A DNA stretch of 64,000 nt from CAVQCX01 sp963775335 (GCA_963775335.1 CAVZIJ010000003.1:1674001-1738000); one strand, 5' to 3'. Positions 55,131-64,000 are shown, counted from the stretch's first letter. Notes: a model not told the origin generated them from the sequence alone. Program-made: numbers and translations.

Positions 55131-57625
55131 GCGAACCCGCTCTCCTCCTCCGGCCTCACCCCGGTTCCAGCCTCTCGCAGCTCTTCGAGGAGCGCTTCGC
55201 TCCAAGCGCTGCGCCCCCTCGCATCCGCAGCGGCGGCAATGTACTCACGGCGCGGCCCGGAGATGAATTCCTGACAATGCGTGCCGCGGAAGTCGACGAT
55301 GGGGATCAGGGGCCGGAATTGGGGATGGTCGGCCAATGAGGCGGCGATTTCGTCGCGCATTTGACCTTCCGCTATATCGCCTCCGGCACGCAGACTCGTC
55401 CATCTGCGGGGGGTAACGATCGCTCCCGGGCTGTGGCCGTCCCGGACTTCCCCGTACTGAGCAAGCACCGCTGTCACGCGCTCACGCCAAGACCTTCGCT
55501 CATCGTCATCAAGACGCACTTCCTCGAGACGGGTGCTGCAGTGGACGATATCTGCTTCGGTCAGGTTATGATCGCGACGGAAACGGGCGACAGAGGGAGA
55601 CCCTTCCCCGCCAGCCCCGGCTCTAATCCAGGCGTAGAGGCCGTCGCGGAAAAGGGCCCCGAACGCCCTGCTGCCGCACAGCAGCTCGCTCAGCGGGAAC
55701 GCGCACTCCACGAGGGGCAGCTCCTTGCCGTCGAAGCACAGAGCCGGCGCTCTGTCGGGGCGCGGCAGTAGGAATACATCGCCGTCCTCGTCGCGCCCCC
55801 GCTCCGCCGCCTTGCCGTTGAAGCTCCAGCAAACCCAGACCCGGTCGAAATGAACGACCTCGAGTTCCGCCTGGCGCTTGATGGCTCCCTGCTGGTCGAA
55901 CTCCTCGCGGGCCATCGACGCCGCAGCCAACAGGTCCGGCAATGCTTGCCAGATCCGGCCCCTGAGGTTCTCTGCCGGTCCGCCGTTCGATGCCCCGTCC
56001 TTGATAATCTCAGGATTGCCCGGCTCGAAGTTGACAAGACCCAGCGCCTTGGCCTTGGCGCCGGTCGCACCGCGGTAGACCCAGATCCGAACGTCCCGGA
56101 ACGCCGACAGCGCCGACGAGGCAGCGCCGCCCGGGCCGTGCCAGACGCCGTCCTCGGCGGTGCCCCACTCCAGGCCCCGCATCCCACCTCTCTGATCGAC
56201 GTAACGGTACAGGAGGGGAATCGCCGGAGGAGGATCGACGCGCAGCGCGCCGTTGACAAGGCGGCCGTACAGATCGATGAGGTCGCGCTCGTCGTCCTTG
56301 GCGCTGGGATACTGAAGCAGCCGATCCAGCGCGCGCAGAATACGATCCCGTGAGGAGGCGTCCGGGGGGTATTCCAACCCCATGTCCTCCGCCCAAACCG
56401 GCAGCGACTGCTCGCGATCCATCACCAGTCTGGGCAGCAGCCGGGTGCGGAGCCCAGACTGGGCCGCCTGCCGCCAAAGGTCGACAGGGGCATACGGCCC
56501 GCCGGGACCGGTACCCGGCTCGATCCTCCCTCCCCACAGCGATGCCCCTTCGGGCAATTCGGCGTGGACCCAGGCACCGTTCCGGAGCTGATCTCGAGCC
56601 GGCGAGTCTGGGCGGAGCTCAAACAGCGCGCGGAGGTCCCGGGACCAGGCGCGAAGCATATCCCGCGCGAGCTCCGCCGTCGGATCAGCAGGCCACCCGG
56701 GAATGGTGGCGGTATCGTCGATCGGGACCACGCCTATACCGAGCAGGAGACATGCCTGGTCGGCAGTCGGTCGCTGATCTTCCAGCAGGTCAGCGGCACA
56801 TTCGTCGACGATCTCCCGAAAGCGAGCTTCATCGAGCTGAGGCCAGGGTCCCCCTGCGCTGCGGGCGACCTCCCCTGCCGCCTTCCAGCCCGGAGCGGTG
56901 TTGAGGTTGATGTTGTAGCCGGCCTCCACCAGATCCCCGGTGAACTTGAGCGGGGCCTGGCCGGAGCCGCCGGCCTGGCCGCCGATCCAGGGCACGCCGT
57001 TCTTGCCATTGTCCTTTTCCACCGTCTCCTTGGCGCTCACCGCGTCGTTGCCGCCTATGCCCATCTGGGTCTTCCAGTCGTTGCCCTTGGAGAGCGTCAG
57101 CAGATCCGCATAGGGGTTCTTGCCGGCGGCGATCTCCGCCTCCATCTGCTCGCAGGTCTTGGTGGCGAGCTTGAGGGTCTCGCGGGCCTGCAGGAGCGCG
57201 TTCTGAAAGAGGTCGTAGAGTCCGGGGTTGGCGCGCTGCAGGATGAGTGCGGGCAGCGAAGCAATGGCGGAGCTCGCCGCCGCCACCATGGCGTTCATCA
57301 TGTCGTCCACGCCGCGGGCGATGTCGTTCAGGGAATGGGTGACCGCGGCCAGGGGGTCGAACTTGCCGCAGCTGTAGCTGCGTGAGAGATCCGCCGAGCC
57401 GCCCAGGGTGATCGAGACCACGGAGGGGTTGGCGGGTGGGGACACGGGCTGTGCCCCACCGATCTGGTAGTACCAGAGCCCGTCGCCGGTGGGCGCCGGG
57501 GTGGTCTGGGCGGCCTGGGCCGGTGACGTCGGAGTCAGGGCGCTGAGCAGACCGGCGAGCGTGATCGGCCAGGCCTCGCTCAGCAGGCGCAGCGGGAGCC
57601 GATGAAGGGAAAAGGAGGTCTTCAT
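55043..57625 (-). pseudogene. Fusion of the ICE protein TIGR03755 N-terminus with a DUF3883/sacsin-like C-terminal half
   Basis: 860 codons from MKTSFSLHRLPLRLL, overlapping the TIGR03756 stop by 4 bases. Residues 1 to about 250 match the PFL_4711/TIGR03755 conjugative-element protein (signal peptide, DGLWYYQIGGAQPVS, SYSCGKFDPLAAVTHSLNDIARGVDDM, GDLVEAGYN). After about GWKAAGEVARSAGG (near 56840-56890) unrelated sequence follows (LRTRLLPRLVMDREQSLPVWAED and ILRALDRLLQYPSAKDDER), resembling large sacsin/HSP90-like DUF3883 proteins. The frame shifts near 55110. Confidence 0.7.
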
Positions 57626-58650
57626 GGCGGGGGGTAGTCCAGCAGATCGATGTCGGCGAGGAAGAGCAAGCCGGCACGGGCGCAGCACTTGTAGGGACGC
57701 CAGAGGCTCCAGACGTAGTCACCCTCGGTATCCAAGCGCCCGCCGCTCCAGCCGGCGGTATCGGTGAGATCGTTGACGCCGAACACCTCGCAGCCGGTAT
57801 CCGCCAGGGGCGAGAGCATCTGCCAGGTGCCGGTCGAGGCGTCCTTCTCCAGCAGCGGCCCGGGCGGCCAGACCTTTTGGGCCAGGGTGTCGGGCCCGCT
57901 GAGCGGGAAGTACAGATGCGGCTGGCCGGTGCGGGTGACGATGTCGCCGGCGCGCTCGGCGACGATCGCGGCGGCCTTGGGCTCCTCGGGCTGGCTGGTC
58001 CAGCCGGTGCGCGGATAGAGCCCGCCCCAGGTCTGCAGCGGCCAGCTGCCGATCTCGCGCAGCCCCGGGATGAGGCTCGCCGGATAGAACATCTCCGGCA
58101 CCTCCTGGCGCCAGGCGAGGGCATCGAGCCCCGACTGGAAGTACGGGAAGAAGGGCGTGGCCTGGGACTCGCAGAGCAGGCCTATGTCGGGCAGCAGATC
58201 ATTGAGCACCGCCATCGGATGGCCGATGGCATCGACCTCGCGGAACACCAGATTGCGGTGATCCTGGTCGAACGAGCCCTCGGTGCGGTTGCCGGCGCTG
58301 TCGATGGGGACCGGGAGCAGCGAGCCGAGGATGCCCTGGGCCGCCACCTTCTGGGCGAGCCCGAGGATGGCGCGGATCTCAAGCCACGGATTGCCGCCCA
58401 GCTCGTTGTAGGCGCTGACCACCAGATCGGGGTTGTAGTGGGCGATCTTGAGCGAGGTCGCCACGGTGCAGCCGAACAACGAGCAGCGCAGCCAGAAGCA
58501 GAGCCCCACCGGCATCCAGCGCAGACAGCTCAGGGCCGCCGCACTGGTCTCGGCGACGATCTGAGGGCTGATCAGGGTGCCTGCGGGGGCGACCGGCGAC
58601 ACAATGAGTACCGCGACCAGCAGCAACGCGGAGAAACGACATCTCCTCAT
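57622..58650 (-). CDS. Integrating conjugative element protein, TIGR03756/PFL_4710 family
   Basis: 342 residues from the ATG in the ATGA overlap with TIGR03757 (MRRCRFSALLLVAVLIVSPV, signal peptide). Core blocks are ETSAAALSCLRWMPVGLCFWLRC, KIAHYNPDLVVSAYNELGGNPW and CCARAGLLFLADIDLLDYPPP. It is a periplasmic part of the type IV-like transfer apparatus of ICEs related to PFGI-1/clc (TraU-like). The frame is intact. Confidence 0.88.
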   Translation of the reverse strand: MRRCRFSALLLVAVLIVSPVAPAGTLISPQIVAETSAAALSCLRWMPVGLCFWLRCSLFGCTVATSLKIAHYNPDLVVSAYNELGGNPWLEIRAILGLAQKVAAQGILGSLLPVPIDSAGNRTEGSFDQDHRNLVFREVDAIGHPMAVLNDLLPDIGLLCESQATPFFPYFQSGLDALAWRQEVPEMFYPASLIPGLREIGSWPLQTWGGLYPRTGWTSQPEEPKAAAIVAERAGDIVTRTGQPHLYFPLSGPDTLAQKVWPPGPLLEKDASTGTWQMLSPLADTGCEVFGVNDLTDTAGWSGGRLDTEGDYVWSLWRPYKCCARAGLLFLADIDLLDYPPP

Positions 58651-59101
58651 CGCCCCGCGACCTCCCGCCACAGCCGGTAGCGCTCCAGCGCCTCGCCCAG
58701 GTCGCGGACGCCGTAGACACCGCTTGGCCGTCGAAGACGATCGCCGGGTAGCGGTCGAGGCCGTACTGCTTCGCCTTCGCAAGACCGAGAGCGGCGTTCT
58801 TCACGCTCGCCTTCTGCGCAGCGCTCAGCTGGCCAATGCGCGCCAAGGCGATGGGCTTGGCGGCCGGCGGGTCAGCCGGCAGGTCCTGGGAGAGGCTCTC
58901 CTGGAGCGCGCGGAGGCCGTCGATCTGGTAGACCGTGATCGGGCCCAAGTCCTCGTCCGGGCCCGGCTCTGTGGCCACCGGCATATCGGTGGCGGAGAAG
59001 ATCTCCACGCTGGGAGAATCCGCCGCCATGACCTCTGCCGGCAGGCACGCAGTCAGCACCAATGGTGCAAACAGGGCAGGATGTCTTGGCAAAGGCAGCA
59101 C
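58647..59101 (-). pseudogene. TIGR03757-family conjugative element protein, frameshifted
   Basis: The GTG start reads LPLPRHPALFAPLVLTACLP, a signal peptide, then VEIFSATDMPVATEP, ITVYQIDGLRALQESLSQDL and KQYGLDRYPAIVFDGQAV. One G is missing near 58718 (GTGTCTAC for GTGGTCTAC), after which the proper tail VYGVRDLGEALERYRLWREV lies in another frame and ends in the ATGA overlap with TIGR03756. Thioredoxin-like partner protein of the ICE. Confidence 0.75.
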
Positions 59102-59313
59102 GGCGAGCGAGGACCCGGAGCGTTGAGGTGGGCGCCATGCTCGCCTCCTGCCCTTTGCGCCGATACCCGAAACCGATTCAGACCCGTGCGCGGTTCCGGG
59201 GCCTTTGTGCGCCCAGGTCCAGTCGCCTTCCTCCGGAATCCAGGCGCGATCATTGACAGCTTGGGGCTCCAGGCCTATGTTCTGGCCTATGCCATGCACT
59301 GGAGTTTCTTGTC

Positions 59314-59556
59314 GTGACCCAGCCCGAACGTCATGTCCGTCTGTTCCGCAACGGGCGCAATCAGGCCCTTCGCATCCCGCGCGATCTGGAGCTCGAGGGC
59401 GATGAGGCGATCATCCGCAAGGAGGGCGACCGCCTGATCGTGGAGCCGGTGCGCAAAGGTCGGCTGCTGGCTCTGCTCGCCAAGCTCGAGCCGATCGAGG
59501 AGCCCTTCCCCGACGTGGATGAGGATCTGCCGGCGCTGGATGAGCCGGTGCTCTGA
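59314..59556 (+). CDS. vapB: VapB-type antitoxin
   Basis: 80 residues from a GTG start (MTQPERHVRLFRNGRNQALR). The AbrB-like N-terminus FRNGRNQALRIPRDLEL binds DNA; the acidic tail DVDEDLPALDEPVL is for toxin binding. vapC starts 3 bases after the stop. The pair is inserted against the direction of the surrounding transfer genes. Confidence 0.92.
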   Translation: MTQPERHVRLFRNGRNQALRIPRDLELEGDEAIIRKEGDRLIVEPVRKGRLLALLAKLEPIEEPFPDVDEDLPALDEPVL

Positions 59557-59558
59557 GC

Positions 59559-59966
59559 GTGGCGCTGCGCTATCTGCTGGATACCAACATCCTGTCGGAT
59601 CTGATCCGGCATCCCCAGGGCGCCGTGGCGAAGCGCATCGCCACCATCGGCGAGGGCGCGGTCTGCACCAGCCTGATCGTGGCTGCGGAGCTTCGCTTCG
59701 GCGCCGCCAAATCCGGCTCGCCGCGCCTCTCGCAGCGCGTCGACCTGGTGCTCTCCGCCCTGGACGTCCTGCCTCTTGAGCCGCCTGTCGATCGCGCCTA
59801 TGCCGAGATCCGTTGGCAGCTGCCGCGCCAGGGGACCCCCATCGGGCCCAACGATCTCCTCATCGCCGCCCAGGCAAGCGTCCTGGGGCTCACGGTCATC
59901 ACTGCCAACGCCGGGGAGTTTGGGCGCGTGCCGGGACTTTCCGTGGAGAACTGGCTCGCGGAATGA
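59559..59966 (+). CDS. vapC: VapC-type PIN ribonuclease toxin
   Basis: 135 residues. The active-site acids are Asp8 in YLLDTNILSDLIRHP, Glu44 in VAAELRFGA, and Asp99 in GPNDLLIAAQA, with TANAGEFGRVPGL typical of VapC tails. It cuts initiator tRNA or other RNAs in known members. Intact. Confidence 0.94.
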   Translation: MALRYLLDTNILSDLIRHPQGAVAKRIATIGEGAVCTSLIVAAELRFGAAKSGSPRLSQRVDLVLSALDVLPLEPPVDRAYAEIRWQLPRQGTPIGPNDLLIAAQASVLGLTVITANAGEFGRVPGLSVENWLAE

Positions 59967-60003
59967 GCTGCGATCCCTGCCCTCCCTGCTGTCCGCCGTC
60001 CGC

Positions 60004-60084
60004 GGCGACCTGGTGCGGGTCAGCAGTCTGCGCAAGGCGAATCGACGCCAGGAACAATGCTATGCCCAGAAAGCCCAATCCTGA
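60004..60084 (+). pseudogene. BrnT toxin stub (C-terminal tail only)
   Basis: In one frame RGDLVRVSSLRKANRRQEQC then YAQKAQS matches the final strand and helix of BrnT toxins (R-x-I-S-x-RKA-x-x-x-E). The remaining two thirds of the toxin are absent because vapC sequence lies upstream. It overlaps the brnA start as in intact BrnTA pairs. Confidence 0.6.
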
Positions 60085-60328
60085 GCGGATCGACGAGGAG
60101 AATCCGGAGTGGACTGAGGAGATGATCCGGCAGGCCGGCCCGGCGGCCGAGGTCGTACCGAGGATCGTCGAGGCACACCGCCGGGGCAAGCCCGTCAAGG
60201 CGGCGAAGAAGCGCCAGCTGACGCTGCGTCTGTCGCCCGAGGTGGTGGACTACTTCAAGTCAACCGGGCCGGGATGGCAGACGCGCCTGGACGAGGCGCT
60301 CAAAGCGTACGTCGAGGCCCATCGTTAG
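60062..60328 (+). CDS. brnA: BrnA-family antitoxin, orphan
   Basis: 88 residues from MPRKPNPERIDEENPEWTEE. The C-terminal ribbon-helix-helix LTLRLSPEVVDYFKSTGPGW is the BrnA hallmark, ending TRLDEALKAYVEAHR. It binds its own promoter and BrnT; here BrnT is only a stub, so it is an orphan antitoxin. Confidence 0.9.
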   Translation: MPRKPNPERIDEENPEWTEEMIRQAGPAAEVVPRIVEAHRRGKPVKAAKKRQLTLRLSPEVVDYFKSTGPGWQTRLDEALKAYVEAHR

Positions 60329-60404
60329 CGCGCAGGCGAACTGGGCGCCCACGCCCGTCCTCATGCGATCTCGTCCGCTCAACCGGCCCGCGCTCAGCCG
60401 ACGT

Positions 60405-60707
60405 CTATGACGGCTCATCGCCGATCTCGCCCCGGCGCAGCAGCTGGCTGCCCCGGCGCACGGTGAGGATCTCCACGCGATCCCTGACGCTGTAGATCAC
60501 GCGATAGGCACCGAAGATCAGCTCCCTGATCCGCCGAACACCCACCTCCGGCACCACCCGCCCGCTCTGCGGGAGCTCGGCCAGTCGCTCCACTGCATCA
60601 AACAGGCCGGCCACCCAGCGCGCGGCTGCCTGCGGGTCGTCCTGGGCGATGTATCGGGCGATGTCCTCGACTCGCTCCAGCGCGAGCGGGGACCACGAGA
60701 TCCTCAC
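60405..60707 (-). CDS. parE: RelE/ParE-type toxin
   Basis: 100 residues, MRISWSPLALERVEDIARYI, then WVAGLFDAVERLAELPQSGR and IRELIFGAYRVIYSVRDRVE, the normal order of ParE. ATGA overlap with the antitoxin upstream. It inhibits gyrase or ribosome-associated mRNA in known members; which is not decidable here. Confidence 0.93.
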   Translation of the reverse strand: MRISWSPLALERVEDIARYIAQDDPQAAARWVAGLFDAVERLAELPQSGRVVPEVGVRRIRELIFGAYRVIYSVRDRVEILTVRRGSQLLRRGEIGDEPS

Positions 60708-60985
60708 CGCTCAAGCCCTTTCAGGACCCGCGCCCTGGCCGCCTCGTGGTCCACGCCTTCGCCGGCGGCGAGCTGATCCTCGGCGCGATAGATGTCTTCG
60801 AGGATCTCCAGGCGCTCCTGCATCCGCTCGAACTCGCCCACGTCCATCAGCACCGCAACCCCGCGGCCGCGCTGGGTGAGCACCATCGGCCGGCGGCTCT
60901 CGTGGACCTGCTTGACGAAGGAGGCGACCCCGGCCCGGAACTCGGACAGCGGGCGGATATCCTCATCGACCCTCAGCTTGGACAT
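60704..60985 (-). CDS. Phd/YefM-type antitoxin
   Basis: 93 residues, MSKLRVDEDIRPLSEFRAGV, with the Phd core FVKQVHESRRPMVLTQRGRGVAVLMDVGEFERMQ. The C-terminal helix is acidic. ATGA overlap with the ParE toxin that follows. The pair lies in the same direction as the ICE genes. Confidence 0.93.
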   Translation of the reverse strand: MSKLRVDEDIRPLSEFRAGVASFVKQVHESRRPMVLTQRGRGVAVLMDVGEFERMQERLEILEDIYRAEDQLAAGEGVDHEAARARVLKGLER

Positions 60986-61069
60986 TGCAACCTCGGCGTA
61001 CCGTTAGTAGTACGCTCAACTGTACTCTTCCCGCGAGCGAGCGGCAACTGCGGGCCTGTCGCCGCGGCG

Positions 61070-64000
61070 TCAGGAGTCCCCCGCCGCCACGAGACGCCCC
61101 GCGACCACAGTGGCCGCCTCCAGCTCGCTGCAGCCGCGCTCGCGCATGATCTGGGCCCGCTCGGCCTTCTCGTGCTTCTCGGTCATGGCGAGCGCGAGGG
61201 TGAGCGGCGGCGGCACACTTCGAAAGAGCGCCTCGAGGTTGTCGGCGAGCACCACGCCCTCGACGTACTTGCCGGGCTCCTTGCGCGCGGAGAGCAGCAG
61301 GCTTCGCTGCTCGGCGCTGCGGTCCTTGAAGCGGGCGATCTGCTCGACCTCCTCCTTGGGCATCACCAGACACAGCCACCACTCCATCATGTTGAGCATG
61401 CGCCGGCTTGCGTCCGGGAAGTCCTCCAGATTCTGGGTGGCGATCCAGAACCAGGCGCCGAGCTTGCGCCACATCTTGGTGATCTTGACCACGTAGCGGG
61501 CGAGCAGCGGGTTGGTGGTGATGATGTGGCCCTCGTCGGTCACCACCAGGGTCGCCCTCGCATCGCGCTGGTGGCGCTCCACCAGGTCGTTGATATGGCT
61601 CATCATGGACAGATACGCCACCGTGAGCTGGTCCTCGTAGCCCTCCCGGGCGAGCATGCCCATCTCCAAGATGGTGACATCGGCCTCGGGCCAACGGCTG
61701 CCGGGGCGGTTGAAGAAGTGCCCGGCGAGCCCCGAGCAGAACAGCGCCATGCCATCGCCCATCTCGATGGCGCGGCTGCGCCGATGCTCGGGCAGATCGG
61801 GGTCCCGGCCGATGGCGTTGAGCGCGGCGACCACGTCCTCGGTGAGCACCGGGTCGCGTCCGGCTTCGCGCACGGCTCTTGCGGCCAGGAAGATCGCATT
61901 GCGGATCAGCAGCCGATCGGCACGGGTCATGCGCGCGTCCTCGCGCTCGTCGCCCCCGGTGATCATGATCCGGGCGGCGATCTCCATCTCCCCGAGCAGA
62001 TCCCGCCCGCCGCCCTCCTCGTCCGGGTCGGCGTCCTGGTCATCCGGGTCCTCCTCGGGGAGGTCCTCAGCCGTGCGTCCCCGGCGCTCCTTGTCGAGCA
62101 GGCGCAGCGCATCGGCAAACGGCGGCAGGCTGACATCGGTGTTGGGGTTGAGGGTGACCGGGCGCAGGGAGAGTCCGTGGGCCGCAAAGTGCTGGCCGAG
62201 CAGCGAGAACGAGCCTCCGGCCTCGATGATGAAGATGCGCGGGCGGTAGACCGCCGCCATCTGCTGCAGCAGATAGACCAGCAGCGCCGACTTGCCCGCC
62301 CCGGTGGGCCCCAGGATCAGCATGTGGGCGTTCTTCTTGCGATCCTCCCGGTGCAGGGGATCGAACACCAGGGGCTCGGCGCCACGGTTGAAGAACACCA
62401 GGCCCGGGTGGCCGGTGCCGCGGGAGCGCCCGTAGACGGGCAGCAAGTTGGCGGCATGGCCGGAGAACACCAGACGCGATCGGCGTGTGAGGCGCTCCAG
62501 GGCTGGGTCGTAGGCCATGGGCAGGTTGCGGACATAGCTGTCGAGGGCGAGCAGGTCCGCCTCCCGGGTGATCGGCTGCAGGCTGTTGGGTAGCAGCAGG
62601 GCGTTGAGGCGGCTGACCTTGGCGCGAAGGTCCGCGAGATCCTCGCCGCGCAGGTAGAAGGCGATCGCGAGCGGATAGAGCTTGTCGCCCCGGGCCATCT
62701 CGCGCTCCACCGCGTCGGCATCCTCGCGGGTGAGCGCCGCCTCGGCGGAGTCGCCCACCGCGGCACGGCGCACCTGGGCGATGTGGTTGCGGGTGAGGTC
62801 CTGGGGCCGCACGGTGAGCGTCATCGCCAGGATCGTGTGCTCGGGCAGCCGATCGAACAGCGCGAACAGGTGGTCGCCCGAGAGGCGCTCGGCGCTGAGG
62901 TGGCCGATCTCCGGGGCGCGGCGCAGGCCCTGCACGGTGACGAGGGTCTGCGGCAGCCCGTCGAGCCACCCGGTGGCGCTCGCATTGTCCGAGCGCGGCA
63001 TCTCAAGCGTCAGGCACTCGGCGAGATCGTAGCCGAAGGGCAGCGCCTCATCCCCGGGATAGGGGGCGACCTCGAACTGGCGCGCCGGATCGCCGCCGGC
63101 GACCTCGGGGCGCGGGTTGAGCCAGGGCAGCAGCCAGGTGTAGAGGTCCTCGCCGCTGCCACGCCGGGCGCGGATGCCGGCCGCAGCCAGTGCCGCGGTC
63201 CACTTGACGGCGACGTCGTTGAGCGCCGCCTCGACCTCGATCGCCGGCGGCAGCTTGCTGCTCGGCTTGAGTCGCCGGTAGAGCACCGCGCGTACCCGGC
63301 GGATCTGGCCTCTCCAGCGCGAGCCGGTGACGGCCGCATCCTCGAACAGACCGCCTGGGCGGCTGATGCAGGGGATGCCCTGGGCATCGGAGAGCCAGCC
63401 GAGCGATTTCTCGTGGCCCCCCGCTTGCGCAGATCGGTCGTCGGCGGAGAGCGTGCGGATGGTGCCATCGTCGAACACGAAGGTGACCGACTCCAGGCGC
63501 CCGGTGACACAGGCGAGCGTCCAGTCCCCCACCGCGGTGCCACTCCAGACCATGCCCTGCACCCCGGGGACCGTCAGCCCGTTGGCCGCCAGGTTATCGG
63601 CGCCGGTGATCACCTTGAACGGCATCGGGTCGCGCACCTGGCCCTGCACCGGGACGCGCCCCACCAGGGCGGTCATGGCGGTGGCACCGATCAGGGTGGC
63701 ATTGCGCGGCACCGTGTAGACCGGCCGGGGCTGCAGGCGCGCCAGGCGCTCACCGGCGCTGCGCGCCGCGGCGCTCACCTGGGCACTGGTCTGCGTGCTC
63801 GCGCTGCTCAGATAGCCGCCCGCACTCTGCCCAGCGCGTGCCAGTAGCCCCTTGTCGGCCCCGCTCTTCTCATCCCGATCGAGCGGCTCGACCCAGTGGA
63901 TCTCCTGCGCGCTGCCCTGCCCCACCCCATCGAGGCCGAGGCCGACGGGGATGTCGCTGGTGGAGGGCCGGCTTTGGCTCTTCGATAGCGACTCGGCCAG
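61070..64000 (-). CDS. Fusion of TIGR03752 (partial) with a TIGR03744-type conjugative transfer ATPase, runs off the right edge
   Basis: The frame is open to the window edge with no start (upstream reads SDIPVGLGLDG), 976 codons. Up to about GWLSDAQGIPCIS (near 63370) it is the TraB-like TIGR03752 protein (WVEPLD, KVITGADNLAANGL). From RPGGLFEDAAVTGSRWRGQI it is the VirB4/TraC-like ATPase TIGR03744: Walker A GPTGAGKSALL, Walker B LVVTDEGHI, and ATQNLEDF. The ATPase N-terminal ~200 residues, the TIGR03752 end and the TIGR03751 lipoprotein gene are deleted. Confidence 0.85.
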   Translation of the reverse strand: MAESLSKSQSRPSTSDIPVGLGLDGVGQGSAQEIHWVEPLDRDEKSGADKGLLARAGQSAGGYLSSASTQTSAQVSAAARSAGERLARLQPRPVYTVPRNATLIGATAMTALVGRVPVQGQVRDPMPFKVITGADNLAANGLTVPGVQGMVWSGTAVGDWTLACVTGRLESVTFVFDDGTIRTLSADDRSAQAGGHEKSLGWLSDAQGIPCISRPGGLFEDAAVTGSRWRGQIRRVRAVLYRRLKPSSKLPPAIEVEAALNDVAVKWTAALAAAGIRARRGSGEDLYTWLLPWLNPRPEVAGGDPARQFEVAPYPGDEALPFGYDLAECLTLEMPRSDNASATGWLDGLPQTLVTVQGLRRAPEIGHLSAERLSGDHLFALFDRLPEHTILAMTLTVRPQDLTRNHIAQVRRAAVGDSAEAALTREDADAVEREMARGDKLYPLAIAFYLRGEDLADLRAKVSRLNALLLPNSLQPITREADLLALDSYVRNLPMAYDPALERLTRRSRLVFSGHAANLLPVYGRSRGTGHPGLVFFNRGAEPLVFDPLHREDRKKNAHMLILGPTGAGKSALLVYLLQQMAAVYRPRIFIIEAGGSFSLLGQHFAAHGLSLRPVTLNPNTDVSLPPFADALRLLDKERRGRTAEDLPEEDPDDQDADPDEEGGGRDLLGEMEIAARIMITGGDEREDARMTRADRLLIRNAIFLAARAVREAGRDPVLTEDVVAALNAIGRDPDLPEHRRSRAIEMGDGMALFCSGLAGHFFNRPGSRWPEADVTILEMGMLAREGYEDQLTVAYLSMMSHINDLVERHQRDARATLVVTDEGHIITTNPLLARYVVKITKMWRKLGAWFWIATQNLEDFPDASRRMLNMMEWWLCLVMPKEEVEQIARFKDRSAEQRSLLLSARKEPGKYVEGVVLADNLEALFRSVPPPLTLALAMTEKHEKAERAQIMRERGCSELEAATVVAGRLVAAGDS

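Overview
The window looks like a GC-rich gammaproteobacterial sulfur oxidiser of the purple-sulfur-bacterium type (Chromatiales; Chromatiaceae or Ectothiorhodospiraceae). The reasons are an oxidative (reverse) dissimilatory sulfite reductase cluster in the order dsrA-B-E-F-H-C-M-K, a separate soxYZ pair, a cysteine-free DsrC paralogue, and several proteins typical of this group. Species cannot be assigned from the sequence alone.

Layout. 1-6295 (minus): the dsr operon, cut by the window edge inside dsrK. 6296-6699: a palindrome-rich divergent control region. 6700-9750 (plus): five genes facing away from dsr, namely a TauD-like dioxygenase, two unknown proteins, an orphan Cas6/Cmx6-like RNA endonuclease and an RspA-type DsrC homologue, closed by a strong terminator. 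9850-18820: mostly housekeeping and unknown genes (CarS-like lipid enzyme, metallophosphoesterase, two Fe(II)/2OG oxygenases, ClC channel, a receiver-like protein with a decayed second copy). 19131-24205: a MoxR/VWA pair, BepA protease, then soxYZ. 24342-27537: LpxL-type acyltransferase and rhodanese separated by an IS4-type element with an 8-bp target duplication. 27654-35523: rmuC, mtaB, xthA, phoU, a frameshifted dksA-like gene and small proteins. 35581-39286: a MITE, an ECF sigma factor with a lone receiver protein, and gene-poor DNA. 39287-47393 (minus): a tightly packed RNA/DNA-maintenance cluster of archaeal flavour (DUF99, eIF2B-like, NUDIX, B12-dependent ribonucleotide reductase, RtcB ligase, archease, AmmeMemoRadiSam radical SAM enzyme, Pcm), then uvrB.

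50937-64000 is a mobile region that starts at tRNA-Asn. An IS66-type element sits in the tRNA terminator. Beyond it lie a PIN/AbrB toxin-antitoxin pair and a decayed integrative conjugative element (TIGR03752/03744/03757/03756/03755 genes). In this element two coding sequences are fused by deletion, one has acquired the C-terminal half of a DUF3883/sacsin-like protein that is itself frameshifted and stop-interrupted, and three toxin-antitoxin modules (VapBC, BrnA with only a BrnT stub, Phd/ParE) sit between transfer genes.

Function. The dsr products oxidise stored sulfur: DsrEFH and DsrC relay sulfur to DsrAB, and the DsrMK membrane complex re-oxidises or reduces the DsrC trisulfide couple. 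SoxYZ carries thiosulfate-derived sulfur and the rhodanese handles persulfide. The most interesting unexplained unit is the 6700-9750 block, which pairs an RNA endonuclease fold and a cysteine-less DsrC regulator with the dsr promoter. Single-base frameshifts recur in otherwise conserved genes (dksA-like, DUF72, radical SAM, TIGR03757, DUF3883), which may reflect either real decay or assembly errors.
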